The position numbers and the translations under genes are program-made. Source: Sindora glabra (lineage: Eukaryota > Streptophyta > Magnoliopsida > Fabales > Fabaceae). From it: DNA of 64,000 nt. The stretch's first letter is position 1, and each line of letters begins with the position of its first letter. Positions 1-14,678 of this stretch are shown in pieces. The notes under the pieces were generated by a model. The model did not search any database, was not told the DNA's origin, and worked only from the letters and a program-made list of their open reading frames with translations. Location: NCBI GenBank assembly GCA_020226215.1, contig CM035235.1, positions 70,147,283 through 70,211,282 of the forward strand, written 5' to 3'.

Positions 1-2760
1 ATAATATATATAATCATGGAAGGTCTTGTGTTGATAATAATGTAATTATTGCCATGATTTGATATTATTGATTGCTTAAATGTGAGTTGTGTTTCAAGTA
101 TTATCTCCTAGTTGGTGTATTTTTAAAATTATGACTGCCTGTTATAAATTTTGTATTCAACTTGAAAGTTATTTTTATATAAAATATTTTAAAATAAACT
201 CTTATAATTAATGTTACCTAAGTAGGGGAATGTTCGGATTTTTATATAGGCTACTATTAATTATAAGTATTTTATTTTTTTGACAAAATTAGCTAAATAA
301 TGATTCAAGATATTTTTATTTTCTAAACTCCAACTATTAATATAATCTATTACTTGAACTTATAGATACTTAATTTTAGATTGATATGTTTGGCAGTTAA
401 AGTATAGGCCTATATCTTTTTTAGCTTGTAATGGGAAGGCCTAATAGAGTTTTATTCATATTAATTAAGTTCTCTTTTCGCTCCTAACTTAATTTAATCA
501 TCGAGTTATCCTATTAAGAGTTGCACCCTTTAGAAGAAGAAGAAGAGAAAGATCTATACTTATAGTATTTATTTGAATATTACCTTATTTAGGAGAATTA
601 AATTTACAATAAAGGTACACTTTTGTATTAATTTTACTTTCACAATGTTTTAAAATTTATACAAGTTTCAATTCAATTCTTACATAATAACCTAACTCTA
701 ATATAATAGTTTTACTTGAATAGGTAGACAATTCATAATATGAAATAATTATAAATTAATGACAATTAAAATTTAAATTAAACCTAACATTGAATATTCC
801 ATTAATTGATTGGACATCTGTCTTAAGATTGGATGGTCCATGTGAACAATTGTGATGATTGACCCTCACTTGATTATGCTCCTTCTTGGCACACCTCATG
901 CTAGATAAATGTAGTTTACAATGGAATTCAATTCTTTCTATAAAAAAATATAGCTAAGGAAGTAAAAATTAAAAAGTAGAAATAGTATTATTATATAAAT
1001 AATTTTAAGTATATCTATTTACATTTTATGACCAATTAAATATAAACTTTGTTTAGTATACCATATAAGACTAATAATATAGGATAAACTAAGTCAAGCC
1101 TTACATTTGTATGTTTCATTTTTTTTCTAAGGAATAATACGCAATCTCACTTATTTAGTAATTGGCTAACAAAACATCACTTTTCTAAAATATTTGATGA
1201 GTATTATCAACACAAAATTGAAAACTTTGCACGCACAAACATAAAACTTGTAAGGCAAGCATACCTTGTTAGTTAGAGTATCATCTTGAACCTCTTCTTA
1301 GGATTGAAAGAGTTTTAGGATAAAATATGTAATTGGCTCCAGTACTTTACTCTTTTTATTTTCAACTTTTGACAAAGGATTTTGTAAAAATGTTATCTAT
1401 ATAAAGTTGACTTTTAAAATGGTACCACCATTTATTATAGACGATAACATAGAAATTGATTATAAACTAGAAAACCAATGTCTAAATGATAGTGGCATCT
1501 TCCTATTAAGAAATATTAGGATATAAGTTATTTATAAAATAACTAATGTGATAATATTGATATTTCACAATAGATATTTACTAAAAATCAACGTCCTATT
1601 ATATAAGATGACAATTTATGGTAAATAACTAGTATCTTTTCTATGGTTCAATTTTCTTTAGTCCACATAAGAAACAACTAATTGGTAATTACAATAGAAA
1701 CTATTATTGGAGTTTTATATAATGTTTTTAAACTTTGATTTACATATTAAAATACAATAACACTAGTTAAAAAAAAGACAAAACAAGAATCATATTATTT
1801 ACAAAAAAAAACACTATTATTTATATTTACAACAAATTACAATCTTAAACAGACATTGTATATTCTCATACATAAAACCAAAACCACTTATTTGATGTAA
1901 CTATGGCCCTAAGGAACACTCTACCTAAATCTCTTATACTTCATTAAGATCATCTTCAATGTACGATTTAGTATTGTTGTTGAAGCACTATAATTTGTAT
2001 ATAATTAATATATTAACATCAAAACTAATTTAGATAATTAAACATGTGAGGAGCTCCAAATAAGTAAAAGTTAGTATATGAGTTGGATTTCATCAAATGT
2101 GCAATATAATGACCACATATCATATGGTGTAGTAGCTACATTCTACATTATTGATATTTCTAGGGTAGTATAATAAAATAACATGTTAGTTTCATCAAAT
2201 TGACATATAAGCTTTCATTTGCAACATGTTATAATCTTCATCAATAAACTTAACTTTATTTTTGAACTATTTTACTTTTTATCTTTCCTTTTCAATGTCA
2301 TGCCTCGCTTGTAGCATACATCCTAAACACTGTCTAGGACTTACTTTAAGGTTAGTTATGGTGCTTTGCTTAAAAGATCTAACTAAAAGATAAACTTTTT
2401 TATTGAGTATGTTATAACAAGCATCTAATGATGCCTATAATACAATGTCAAAATTTATTTATGAAAATTGTTCAATTATAACTAATGTATAAGTAAGACT
2501 TATTCCTTATGGAATAATGCAAAGTAACATTATTTTTTGGGCTTTACCAGTAATGCAACTTCCATATATTCTTACCTCTTCTTATTATCTTAGGCCTGAT
2601 GATTAATGTGATTTGGATACACAAATCTATAATAAGGTCTTGCCTTCTAATAGATGAAATAATCATAATAATACTTATAATGAAAGAGGCATCAATTAAA
2701 TGTCTATTTATATAGCGGTTAAAACTAAATAATGTATGTTTAAAGAAGACACAACAAATT
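1..2760. other. AT-rich intergenic DNA, no gene seen
   Basis: No open reading frame above about 60 codons, no recognisable protein motif and no RNA gene in either strand. Base composition is strongly A/T. If the gypsy remnant just to the right was once complete, its integrase and 3' LTR would lie here on the minus strand, but I could not see integrase motifs. Confidence 0.5.
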
Positions 2761-2769
2761 CACCTCTCT

Positions 2770-3270
2770 TAGAGTTGGATATAAATGAAATTAAACTCTT
2801 CTATCCTTAAAAATTGAAAGATGGCATCCTTTTCAATTAATAACAGGTGAGATGCTCCTATTATTGCTACCTCTATCATGATTCAAACTTAGGTCTTATG
2901 GGCTTAGGAGCTATCAAGCTTTGCCTATAACATTTTTCAATCATAATCAAAATATTTTTGAAACATAGATCATGGGTTAGTAAACTTAAATGACAAGACT
3001 AATAAAACTTCAACCGTGTAAAAAAAATGGGTGGAAAGATACACAAGATACCTTAATCAAAAATTGAACAAAAGCTTTTAGCCATATGATAGAGGTTCTG
3101 TAAGCTTCATACACTGTCCAAACTACATGATTTAGTATTGACATCTCAACCATGTGTTTTAAAGGCTTATTAACTATGATCTTAACTTGATGATTTGGCA
3201 ATGTTCAATGGTAGAGCTTATAACTTTTAAAATTCACTTTCTTACAATCTGGCACATAGGTGGTCTTGTC
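2770..3270 (-). pseudogene. Decayed Ty3-gypsy RNase H region
   Basis: On the minus strand, 3201-3010 reads NHQVKIIVNKPLKHMVEM and later YRTSIIWLKAFVQFLIK. This follows the gypsy RNase H pattern of a 'V-x-N-x-PLK' strand followed by 'R-x-SIKAQALADF'. About 80 bp further on (2850-2770) a second stretch reads GASHLLLIEKDAIFQFLRI, resembling the start of the extra (archaeal-type) RNase H found in Tat-lineage gypsy elements. The order and spacing fit that lineage. Frames are broken between the pieces. No LTR, reverse transcriptase or integrase could be recognised, so this is an old remnant. The match was made by eye and the lineage is tentative. Confidence 0.5.
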
Positions 3271-3299
3271 ACCATTAAAACACATAAGGCTTCACCTTA

Positions 3300-6200
3300 T
3301 TCAATATAAACCTTAACTATTGAAAACTCAATTCATAAATATATATGGAAAAATTCAAGGATTTATGATAACAATTACCTTAGGTATGGTCTCTGTAATG
3401 TTTCATATGTTAGCAACAATAGATGAATATACTGACAATTCTGACACACTAGTGGTAACAGTAGTTAATACCTTTTACTAATTAATAGTCCTAGGAGTAG
3501 GCTATACAATGGTCATATGGACTAGCACCTCCATATGAGCAATGGTTACAGGGGTAGTTTGGGTAAGCTTAATGAAACTCAACTTTACATTTTGCTATAG
3601 GGTAATTTAGCTTATTAAAATATGAAGTTATTATTATTGCATCTACATGTAATACTCCTACATCCTTGCTATCTAGTGCATATTAAGTCAAGTTTCTATA
3701 TTATAGGTGATCCTCACTTTGAGACCCTCTAATTTAAAGTTTGAAAGTCCTATTAGACAGTACGTTGATACACTAAAATAGTCATAAGGCTTATATCACA
3801 TCCAACGCCTTGAACATAGTCTAAATACTACTTAAATCCTAGTGATATGGTCAGGATATCCTTTTTCCTAATAAATCAAAACTCATGTTTAGAGGCCTAT
3901 TGTGTGTAACTATCTTATAACACTCAACTAACAATAAATAATGTTATTTTTGTATGAAATAGAAGCATTAAAAGTGAACAATATGTTCTAAATTAATTTT
4001 AAACATTTACAATCCTTTCTATAATGATCTAGTCTCTAAGGTCATGTACAATTATAACAAGTCAATTGTGGCTCGTTTCCATAACTTTACATAAGAAATA
4101 AAAAGTGTCTTGTTAGTTTCATCACCCTTAGTTTAAACAAGTCTTTGTTTCACTAATTCTTACTCCATCCTTTAGTAACCTTCTTAGGAGAGCTTATATA
4201 GATATATATTTTTCCATTGCCTCCCTTAGAATTTACAACACTTAATTTCTATTGACAAAAGGATATATTAGTTTATAAGTATAAATGATATACATAAAAT
4301 ACATTAAGTAGGAGTAACTACTAAAAAATGCCTAAATTTACTTTGAAACATTTGGTCTTGCAATATACTAAAAACTTTTCCTAAAATTGCTAGTTGATAA
4401 AGTTGAAATCTTACAATGAGTTTTTTTCCCTTAACCTTAAAATTGATGTAATCTTGCCTGAACCTAGTCCTGAAATCCTTCCACCAATGCACCACCTATG
4501 ATAATAGTATTCTACATTTTTTAATAATGTTAGAAACATAAAAAAAAAAACACACATAAGAGTTATATGTAATTATTCTACAATTATAGTTGTACGTATC
4601 TTTAATATAAAGCAATATAATCAAATGTACATACTAAGATATCCTCATAAAAGTTATCTTTTAAAGCCAGTAGGACATATATCCTATTTGGTTAAATTAA
4701 TTGATATTTTAGTTTATTTAACAAATCCAATATAATTGCGCAATGTTGCTTTACTCGAACCAATTAGCTACCTTCTAGGACTGAACTCAATATATAACTT
4801 CTTACCTCTAGCATATACCATAGTAATATACCTCAATATTATAGGATGCCTCTTGGTCCTTTATGTGGGAATAAATGCTTTTTCAAAAAGATCCATATTC
4901 CAGCTATTTCATAAAATCGATATTAATTATGTATAATAATATATAAATAAGTTTAAAGGTTAACATTACTTAATGATTAAGAAAGTGATAATTATACAAA
5001 TTGTACTCATAACAAATGTTACAAAGTAGGAATAGCAAAACACATAACTTACTTGACAAATAACTAAACTTAAATCACAATAATCATTATATTTTAAAGA
5101 CTCCTCCACTAATTTACATAACCAAGGCACAAGTAGGATTCATTCTATGATATAATAACCTTAAACCTTTTTATTATTACAAAAGTATGCAAGGTACCAA
5201 ATAAAGCATCACTATAATATATATCTCGAGGGTGACTAAATCCTAAAATCATTACCAAACTTAATAGATATATTAAGCTAAACTTAGTAATGAAAGAAGT
5301 TGCCACAATATTATTACACATAGACACACATCTTGCAATAAAATAAATTTAAGTAATCTATCAATATTAAAAAAAAAAAGGAAAATGAGATATAACAACA
5401 TACTTGAGAATGATTATGCATTGTGTACAGTATTTTCCATACTATTTAATCCTATTTTCTACTTCTTAGGGTATTACATGTGCTCAATTTAATAAATTGA
5501 ACTTGTTTTATGATTAGGTTATAATTTTATATTGTTATTAAATTATTCAATTAATGTTAAATTTTAATACTATTTCAAGTTCTTAACTATAACTTAAGTT
5601 TTAAAGGTTCAATTTAGGTAGTCTTTATGTCTTTAAAAAGCAAAAAGAATGTTCTATAACTTTCATATCTTGGCTATAACCTAATTTAGATGCTTAAATG
5701 TTTATATTTAGCTAAAAAAAATCTAATGTTGCTATCTAGACCTAATGTCAATTTTTAAACCATAGATAGAGATCTAAATATCAAAATAAGTTCAAATAAA
5801 TGCCTAAAATTAGCTTAAATCCATACCAACAACCTTTATGTTTGAGGATTAGTAAAGTCGTACCATTTTAATGGTCAAACATTGGATGGAAGTTAATTTA
5901 CAAGAATTTATTGCTATAAAGTCTTTTAATAATTTGGTTTGTAAATTAGATTATGAATTTTCAAATCAAGTAAGATTCTAATTAGTAAGATTCTAATTAT
6001 TATAACCTTATGAGGTATCTTAACTTGGCTGAGAAATATTAGGATTTTGTGTCTCAAAATGCTGATAATAGATAACAACTATCTTCTTCTCTAAGTTTTT
6101 TTTATAAACCATCATAAGTGATTAATTTCTTTTGAAATTTAAAAGTTTTAGCGCTCTGATTTCAATTTAATTTTGAGATGTTACTCTTCAATTTATTTAT

Positions 6201-8337
6201 GATTTGATTATCTTTTTTTTTTATTTTTTGCTCTTGTTGTTAATAATTACTTAAATAGTTTGCTCAATACAACCAATTAATTAATTAATTGTTATAGTCT
6301 ATAAATAAATAATTAATTATAATTAATTCTCGCTTTTAGACTAATTATAATTGATTGAGATCAATAGTAATTTGTCTTTAATGATTTGACACTTGGGTGA
6401 AACATTAATTGCTTAAAAAAAATAAAGAACGAATTTAGTAATAAGCCTATGTAGAATTGTTAGATTCGGTCTTAAATTATTTTTGAATGCTTGAAATTAT
6501 TATTAATTAGATTTAAATATTTGTTTTAAATTGAATTAGTGATAAGGGATTGATTGGTCGCTTATTCTAATTAGTCCACATAAGGAACTTGCATATTTAT
6601 GGCTTCAAGATATTCATAAGTTAAGCAATCGAATTATATGTAACTCCATTGAGTATTGATGATAAATTTGAAAATTGAATTATCAATTCCTTTGGAATGG
6701 ACTTTAATATTTTGCTAATTTTAATCTAATTCTGGTTTCAATTGTTTCATTTAAATTATTGTTAAAAATCCTCCTATTCCACTTTCTATTTTTATCGATT
6801 GATTCTTATTTCTTTTGGTACAACCCGAGTCATCCTTCCTATGTGTTTAAGTAAGTTCTTTCATTAATTTTGATAAGAGTGACGCATATCATTATACTAG
6901 CGAGAATGATCTTGAAGTTTACTAAAAATGTGATGAAATGTAATGAATGATACCAACGTTAAATAAAATATTGCATTAAAATGCTATTAAAGTATAAAAA
7001 TAAAAAATTAAGAGAAGTATAAATTAGAATAAATTAAATGGTAATAAAAATATATGATCTGTGAAAATTATTTAAGAACAAAGCCAGGAGTGCAATGAAT
7101 GATACGAGCATTAAATATAAATATATTTGTAGTATAATATAACCAAAAATTTATGTGTGTATAGAGAGAGAACATTAGTTTGATTTTTCATCTCACAGGC
7201 GCTGCTTCACACGTTGCTAGCATTTGACACATAGAAAAAATTATATTCATTTTTCAATAAAATTTTAAAAATATTTTTAAGTAATTATATTATAATTTTT
7301 GTAAATTAATTTATATCAAATTAGAGTTTGCATTGTCAGTAAATATAAGTTAAACTTATGAGAAGTCGTTTGGTGATTTTTTATGCTAATCATTATATCT
7401 AAAATTAAGATGTGATATGATATTTATCCTCAATGAGTAGGTCGTTAAATTTGATTCTACTTGGATTTTCAAAGACATGTTTATGCAAAAAGGTTGGAGT
7501 TTTATTGATTTTAAACAAAGAAAAGAAATGGGTCAAGCTAAAAAAAGGGGGACACGGGAATGTGATTCGCTTGGGTCGGCTATGTTTTGTTTCTGAATTA
7601 GGGCACTTGGTTTTATAGCACCAAAGATGAAGATGAAAGACTTCTATGTAAGCTTCTGAGTTTGGTGGTGAAACAGAAAAATAATGCAAATTGGAAGAGA
7701 AATACATATAATTTACCCGAAGAGAAATACATAATTCCCTTGATGGAGCTCTACTAATTAATAGTATAGTATTTACAACGATGGTGTTACAATAATTACA
7801 TGATAGAAGATCCAAATTTCAGCTGTCATCCTTGAAACCGGTGATGTGAGGGTAAGGTGATTGTTGATATTTAGTGATGCTTTGAAGGTGATGATTATAA
7901 TACATTAATTATATCAATGTATTATTAATTCAACTCGTTAAATTTTATTTATTTATATAATATTACATATTATAAATAAAATTTAACAATAAAATTTAGT
8001 AATATAATAATATAATTGATATACCAAAATCACATTCTAATTCGAATGGGGTCTTCCACCTGTTACTTGAGAAATCTCTCCTTTTCTTTAAACCGTCCAA
8101 CCACGGCGGCTAGGAGTAGACTACAAGCATAGAAACCCTGTTAGGTAACGTCTAATAATGACGATTGGTGGTATGCTGTGCTCAATAGCTATAATCAGCT
8201 GGGGTGAGGTAAATAATGATCGATGAAAGGGATGGGCGGTAATAGTCGAAAGTTAACGGTGAATTGATGCTATTAATATTAATAAAATAACTTTTTATTT
8301 AAATATGTTATGAGAGTGTAAAATATTGATGTGTAAG
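3300..8337. other. AT-rich intergenic DNA, no gene supported
   Basis: Only short open frames occur, and they look like chance: 4304-4495 minus, 4736-4936 plus, 5145-5327 minus, and overlapping frames on both strands at 7405-7815. None shows a known domain. A motif of about 25 bp, roughly 'aatgaatgatac..cg..taaata', occurs twice at about 6942 and 7098. Position 8040-8260 is somewhat richer in G/C but has no recognisable coding content. Confidence 0.45.
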
Positions 8338-8945
8338 TAAGGGTGCTTAACAAATAAATTATGCTAAGCCAAAATTCATTTGAGCTAGGTCCATCTAGGT
8401 CTAGTAGTTTAGACTCGTTTTTAAAAGAATTCATTTTAGCCAATTCAATCTGGTCTTAGAGCTCACTGGACCGACCTGCGAGGTAGTTCATTTTTTTTTA
8501 ATTTTTAATTTATATTTTATATTTTATTATTTATTATATTTGTTACATAATTTATATTTATTAATTTTATTTTTATGTTCAATAATTTTATTATTTATTT
8601 TTATTTTTGTTACTTGTAATTATTTTGAGTGTTTATATTCAATTTTTTTTTACATTTAAATGATATTTTATATCAAATTATGATGTAAAAATAATTAATA
8701 AATTATTTTTTTAATATAAATATTATTTAAATTATTAAATATAAATTTTTTTGGAAGAAGGATTTAGCCCATTTAGGATCTCGAATCAATTCACTATTTA
8801 AGACTAATTCATTTTAGCTTGCAATTTATCATATCAAACTTATTTAGATCCATTTTTAAACACATAACTTTTTTAATTCAATTCACAAAATATTCAGTGT
8901 TCGGCCCATTTAATCCGTGGGTTTTGAGTCTGTTAAACACCTCCA
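8338..8945. mobile_element. Possible hAT-like MITE
   Basis: The left end reads AGGGTGCTTAACA and the right end, reverse complemented, AGGTGTTTAACA, so 10 of 12 terminal bases agree. The ends recall the 'GGGTGTT' termini of hAT elements. The interior (8490-8760) is nearly pure A/T and there is no coding content. A clean 8-bp target duplication is not visible; the closest candidates, TGTAAGTA and TGCAAGTA, do not abut the repeats exactly. This could be chance similarity. Confidence 0.3.
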
Positions 8946-9885
8946 CCTCCTAATTGCAAGTAACATAGAAGCTGTGGAAGAAATATGATTGAAAAAGCCA
9001 TAAAAATTTAGTACTCAAGCATGCTTAGGTGTTCTTTTGCTCTAGTTTGACGTTGTTTTGGATGAATAGAGTTTAAGTATTATCTTGTATGAGTTGCAGG
9101 GTTGATTTTGTTTTGGTTGAAAGATATTTTTTTATAAAAAAATGTTATCAGTATACATATTAATAAAATAAATAAATTATTTATATTGGTAATTTAAAAT
9201 AATATTTAAAGTTATAAAAATTGAAAAAATATATTTTTTAAATATAAGAAATTGTTTTTCTTTATTTTTTATATTTAATATTAAATAAATAAAATATATT
9301 TTCTCATTTTAATATTTAATGATTAAATTTTTGGAAAATCATTTTTCATCTTAATCCTTTATTTGGATATATGAAAAAAAAGTTGGAAATATAAGATTCA
9401 AAAGAAGATTGAAAATAAAATTTTTAACATTTAGACATTATGAAAAATTTGACATAAAAAAAGTTGAAAAAACACCTTAGAAATTAATAAAATATTTTTC
9501 CACTAAATAAGTGTAGAAAAGAGGTGAAAATTTTATAATTATAAAATTATTTTTTATAAAATTTATTAAATAACTTTGCTGACTTAAAATAGGAGTAATT
9601 TTATTATGTAACAAAATATTTATTTTATTCTTTTTATTTTTAATTAAAATAAATAAAAAGTTAATATTTTTTATTATTTTCTTATTACTTATTTTCTATG
9701 CATCTAAACAATAAATTAAAAAATATATTTTTATATTTTTTACTTATTTTTTAGTAACTTTTCTCGCCGTATCAAATGATATGATAAGTTAATTTCAAGG
9801 TCTGCGAAGCGAGAGTTTAAAGTAAGCATAGCTAACCTGAATTTAAAGGTGGGCATCATTCATCAATTTGCCTCATCAATGCATT
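8946..9885. other. AT-rich intergenic DNA, nothing recognised
   Basis: Mostly A/T homopolymer runs, with no supported gene or transposon termini. Confidence 0.4.
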
Positions 9886-9990
9886 TGGGCTTCTGGCACG
9901 GTGGAACTCAATTTTGGCCCAGAATAACTGTGAAAGGCCCATCTTTCTCATTTCTCCTGTCCAATATTTAGACTTTCGTATAAATGGGCC
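9886..9990. promoter_or_regulatory. Cluster of TGGGCY (site II-like) motifs
   Basis: Four copies of TGGGCY or its complement lie in 105 bp: TGGGCT at 9886-9891, GGCCCA at 9916-9921, GGCCCA at 9936-9941 and TGGGCC at 9985-9990. Such motifs are known to bind TCP factors in promoters of plant housekeeping genes. No gene with a recognisable product follows on either side within the window, so this may be an orphaned promoter fragment or coincidence. Confidence 0.35.
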
Positions 9991-12075
9991 TTTTTTTGGG
10001 TGAATGCTTAGATCCATAATTTTAAATCTGAATCAAAGAACGTTAAAAAAATGGAAAATTCTGAATCAACGAGCATGCTTATTATCAATGAAGATGAAAA
10101 CGAGGCAAAGATATTTACGAGTGATTCAAAGTTGGATTGGAATTTGATTTTAAACTAGTTAAGCTTAAATGAGTTGAACTCAATTAATATAAGTCAAATT
10201 TGAGCTTTATACTATTCAATTTAAATTATTCACAAATTTAAATAAATTTAATAAAAAAAAACTATTTTTATACTATGTATAAATAATATAATATATAAAA
10301 AATTCAATTACACTAGTAGTTAAGGTTTTATGAAGAAGTATGATATTATGGTTAAAGTAATTAACTTTCTAATACATGTTAATTTTTATTAAATATAGCT
10401 ACTGTTATTATGTATGATTAAGTTGATATTTTCAATAGATTTGATGATTGCATAAAATTTTACAATGATAAATAAAATGAAATAAAATAATATGATATTT
10501 CATTTATTTATAACATATAAAATCTTAAATTTATATGAAATAACAAATTATTTATGTAAGATTGTATAAAACTGAATTGGAATTTAGGTATTTCAATTTT
10601 GATTCGGAATTGAAGTCTAATAACATAATCTTCAAATAAATTCATATAAACTTATTTAATTTCGAACTTGAATTCAAATTATTCAAATTTAATAATATAT
10701 AACTCAAATTTAAACTTATTTATTTATAATAAATTTAAATTTAAATATATAAATATTCAATTCAATTCATGACCAGATCTAATTATTGACTAAATTTTAT
10801 CCATTTAGATTACATTAGTAAAATAAATAATGGGGAATCAAATCCAATCCAAATCTAAATCCAAATAAGCCCTGAGGTAAAGTAAGGTATAATATCAAAT
10901 AACTGACATCAAAGTTTTAAAAATATTAAAAGTTCAATTAAAAAATATAAAAAAAGTTGTGAGGATGTAAATTCAAGTAGTTTGTAAATGAGCCTTTTTT
11001 TTCAAAATAAATTACTGACAATAGAATTAAATCTTTAATGTATTTATAGTATAACTCAAGACAAATATTTTAATAAATTATTATTAAAATTTGATTTAAT
11101 TGCATTAGGGAGGTGCAAGATGTGTTTGTTTTATTTTTTTTAATCATTATTTCTTTAACTTTGCTATATTGAAAAATAGTTAATAAAAAATATAAATGCC
11201 TCATCTCTGTCTTTTTTAAATTTATATTTTAATATTTTCAGTATTTTGAAGAATTCCAAGAATTATTTATAAGTTTAAAATTTAACGAGATTATATGATA
11301 ATAGACCTTACTTGAAGGGATTATTTATATTTATCCGTAAAATAAAAATAGTTAACATTATTTATTAACATAAAATTTAAAAAAAATTTAAGTTCCTGTG
11401 AGCAACAAAATAAAATTTTGACGAGAATTAGTGATTTACTTGGCATCCAATTTTTCATTTTCTTGAAAACTTTGTTTTCTTTTATATCTCAAATCCAACC
11501 CCAGCAGGGACGAAGGCACGAAGTCGGGAGAAAATTAACAAGATGGTTGAAAGAAAATTAATTAAAGATTGATATGAAAACTTATAAAATTGTAAAAGTT
11601 AACTATGAATTTAAAAAAAATTAAGAAAATTCTGTAAAACTTTTCGAAGTTTCCAAACAGGATGTCGTACTTCAAAGTCGGATCCTCTAAAATTAGTATT
11701 AATTCTTGGGCACTCCTCTGGTATTCCTTTAACACAGGAAGTATTTATTATAAATTTTATATGATTTTTATATAATTTTTAATATTTTATATAAAATTTA
11801 TAACTTTTTATAAAATTTGACAGTAATTCTTCAAACTTTCATGTTGTAACTATTACTATTTTATGATGTAAAATTTATGAAAAAAATTATAAAATCTTAT
11901 AAAAAAAAAGTTGTAAGTTTAAAGTGGATAATTGTGTCCACATAATATATGTCATTATTAAAAAATTATTATCAACTTCATATGAAATATTATCAATTTT
12001 ATGAGAATTCTTATAAAACTTGCAACAGATCGTATACATACTGCTATTTTTCAAGGTAATATCCGAGAAATATTC

Positions 12076-12106
<31 letters not shown>

Positions 12107-14221
12107 TTGTCAAATGTCTCAATTCTTCATCAATATACATTTGTATTGAATAGCTTAAAATGTCAATGAAAATGCAGAAAAGTATAAATCAAAGAAGTGT
12201 ATTTTGTAAGATCAAAATGAGGCGCAACATATGAAGAAGACACGACTTCAGTAGAAAATATATTAATTATAAAAGAATTTTATTGGACAATGAACAGGAA
12301 ATCAAATGATTTTATTAGAAGAGGAAAAATTTATTAATATTTCAATTCTTAAAATAGTTGTGCCACTAAATTATCATTTTGAATAAAAATTCCCCCCAAA
12401 AAAATGGTGTATCATTAATTTAGATGAAACTGAAATTTTTTGGATAAAAAGAAACTTAAAAATTAGCACATTGATAATCAATAACTAGGATTGTAAATAG
12501 TTCAAATGATTTATTAGGTCTAACCATTTATGTTATGACCTAACTTATCATATTTATTTAAGGTCACATCAAACTTATCCTCTTTAAATTTGGTTTGGCC
12601 AATTTATTTAATTATTAATATATTTATAAATAATATAATATAATATATACATATATAAATTATACATATAATATATAATATATATTTTAATACATATATT
12701 TATATATATAGGCTTAATTAGACCACTAGATAATTTTAGATTTAAAAATAATATTAACTTATATTGCCATATTTAAAAATCTATTTATACAAATAGTTAA
12801 AAATAAGCTAACATATCATGTCAACCTTTTTTAATAGGTAATGCTGTCCTTGAATTTTAAATTTATATAGGTTAGTAGATTAAGTTTAGACCAATATCTT
12901 AAAAAGTAAATTGATCAATTTAAGAAAGTCTAGTTTTATTTATCTTATTTTTACCCTCATTGATAACTACATTACCACACGATAGCCATTAAAAATTATT
13001 TAATACTATTTATATATATAATTTTAATATCATATATATGATTTCAATATTATAGATATTAATAAATTAATTATTTATATTTGTTAATATTGTTAGACTA
13101 ATGAATTAACATTTATCAATTTTATTTTTTTATCAAGTCAAACTAATCAATATTAATCCCTTATCAAACTATGCCACTATTATAATTTTCATATTGGCCC
13201 TGATTTCTATTCAAATAAAATTAAATCAGACTAACTTATTAAATCCAACTTATTATCAGACTTCTAATTGTGTTACGTGGTTACTCATCCTGAGAGCAGA
13301 CATAGCAGGAACAAATAAGCAGTATAACTATTGTTCACATGACAGTTATTTTTTTTTTCTTTTGGTAAATCACATAATGGCAATATTGATTAAAATACAA
13401 CGCCGCAGAAACATGCAATTTAAAACTAAATGCGTTTGCATTATTGGAGGGCTTAGTAAATAACTAAATATGTAGTCTAATTAACAAATGAATAATTTAA
13501 TTCGTAGAGAGGAGTTTTGCAGGGATTGGCATTGAGCACGGTCATTTAAAAAAATTTTAAATTCATATGTTAATATTTTATAATTATATGTGATAAATTT
13601 GTAAATTTGTTATTTCACTTTATTATTACTTTTGTTGATTTAAGATTTATGACATTTAGTTACAACATGTATTTGCCTAGAAGACACCAAAAGTTTAAAG
13701 GTTGTTTAGTTTCTAAAAAAATTTAAAAAAATAAGGTTGTTTGATTGACCATTATCTAATAAATTGAAAAAAATAAAACTTGTTAAAAAATTTTACTTTC
13801 CACAAAGTATAAAATGTTGTTTACCTATTTTCCTATAAGTAAGTTTTATTTCCTTTATTATTTATAAATATAATGATAAAATTATTCTCATTAAATTTAA
13901 TTAAAAATAATTAAAATATATTAATTTGAGTTATAATAATATTAAAAATATAATATTTATTTTATTAACACTTACTAAAATATTTAAAGTTAAACTAAAT
14001 AAATTTTAAAAAATTATTTCTTAGAAAATGTTATTTCTTATATGTCAATTAAATAATTTTAAGTATTTTTCAATAATTTCATCTAGTAAATTATTTCTTT
14101 AAAAATTTATTTCAAATGACTTCTTAATAATATACTAGATCTTTTACGATCCTTTATTGACCATAAATTGCATGAAATTCGACCTAACCGATGCTTTAAA
14201 TAAATGGTGTCGGTTGAATAT

Positions 14222-14224
<3 letters not shown>
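9991..14224. other. AT-rich intergenic DNA with short simple repeats
   Basis: No supported gene. A (TTTA)n microsatellite lies at 12076-12108, and a TA-rich stretch at 12620-12720. Open frames such as 13194-13463 plus (89 codons) have no recognisable domain and low-complexity content. Confidence 0.45.

Positions 14225-14285
<61 letters not shown>
14225..14285. repeat. (TA)n microsatellite at the left edge of repeat copy R1
   Basis: An almost pure TA tract with one TTT interruption. Sequence to its right (from TAATTAAGCTC) matches R3 just after the palindrome-centre (TA)n at 56846-56923. Sequence to its left is unrelated. The tract is therefore the breakpoint of the large repeat. Confidence 0.9.
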
Positions 14286-14290
<5 letters not shown>

Positions 14291-14675
14291 GCTCGTATTT
14301 ATATAAGCACTATTACTCATATTATTTTTAATGTTTTTTTTACACAATTAACTAATGTCTAAATATGATATATTTATCATTTTGATATTTTAAAAAATAT
14401 CAAATGTGCAAGATTTGTTTAGTGTTTTATGAGATAATGGTTCACATTATTTCTAGTATTAGTTTAATAAATATTTGATATGTCAAATTTTTTAATAATT
14501 TTAAAAATATCATTGCTTCCACGTAGATGTTATTATGTTTAAACCATTATATTCATTTTTTAATAATTTTAAAAAAATGACCATATCCAAATGAATATTG
14601 GTCATGTATTTGAACTGTTATCTTAATTTTTTTAATGATTTTAGAATAATACCATATTAAAGTAGAAGTTGATAT

Positions 14676-14678
14676 TAA
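14676..14678. other. Empty target site (TAA) of the 1280-bp Tourist-like element
   Basis: R1 reads GATATTAATTTTGATCGGC here. In R2 and R3 the same sequence is split by the 1280-bp element, with TAA duplicated on both sides. This is direct evidence for the insertion and its 3-bp target duplication. Confidence 0.85.

Noticed and set aside
7405..7815. 136-codon minus-strand frame
   Set aside because: Overlaps an open frame on the other strand, has no known domain, no clear promoter or splice context, and an unremarkable composition.
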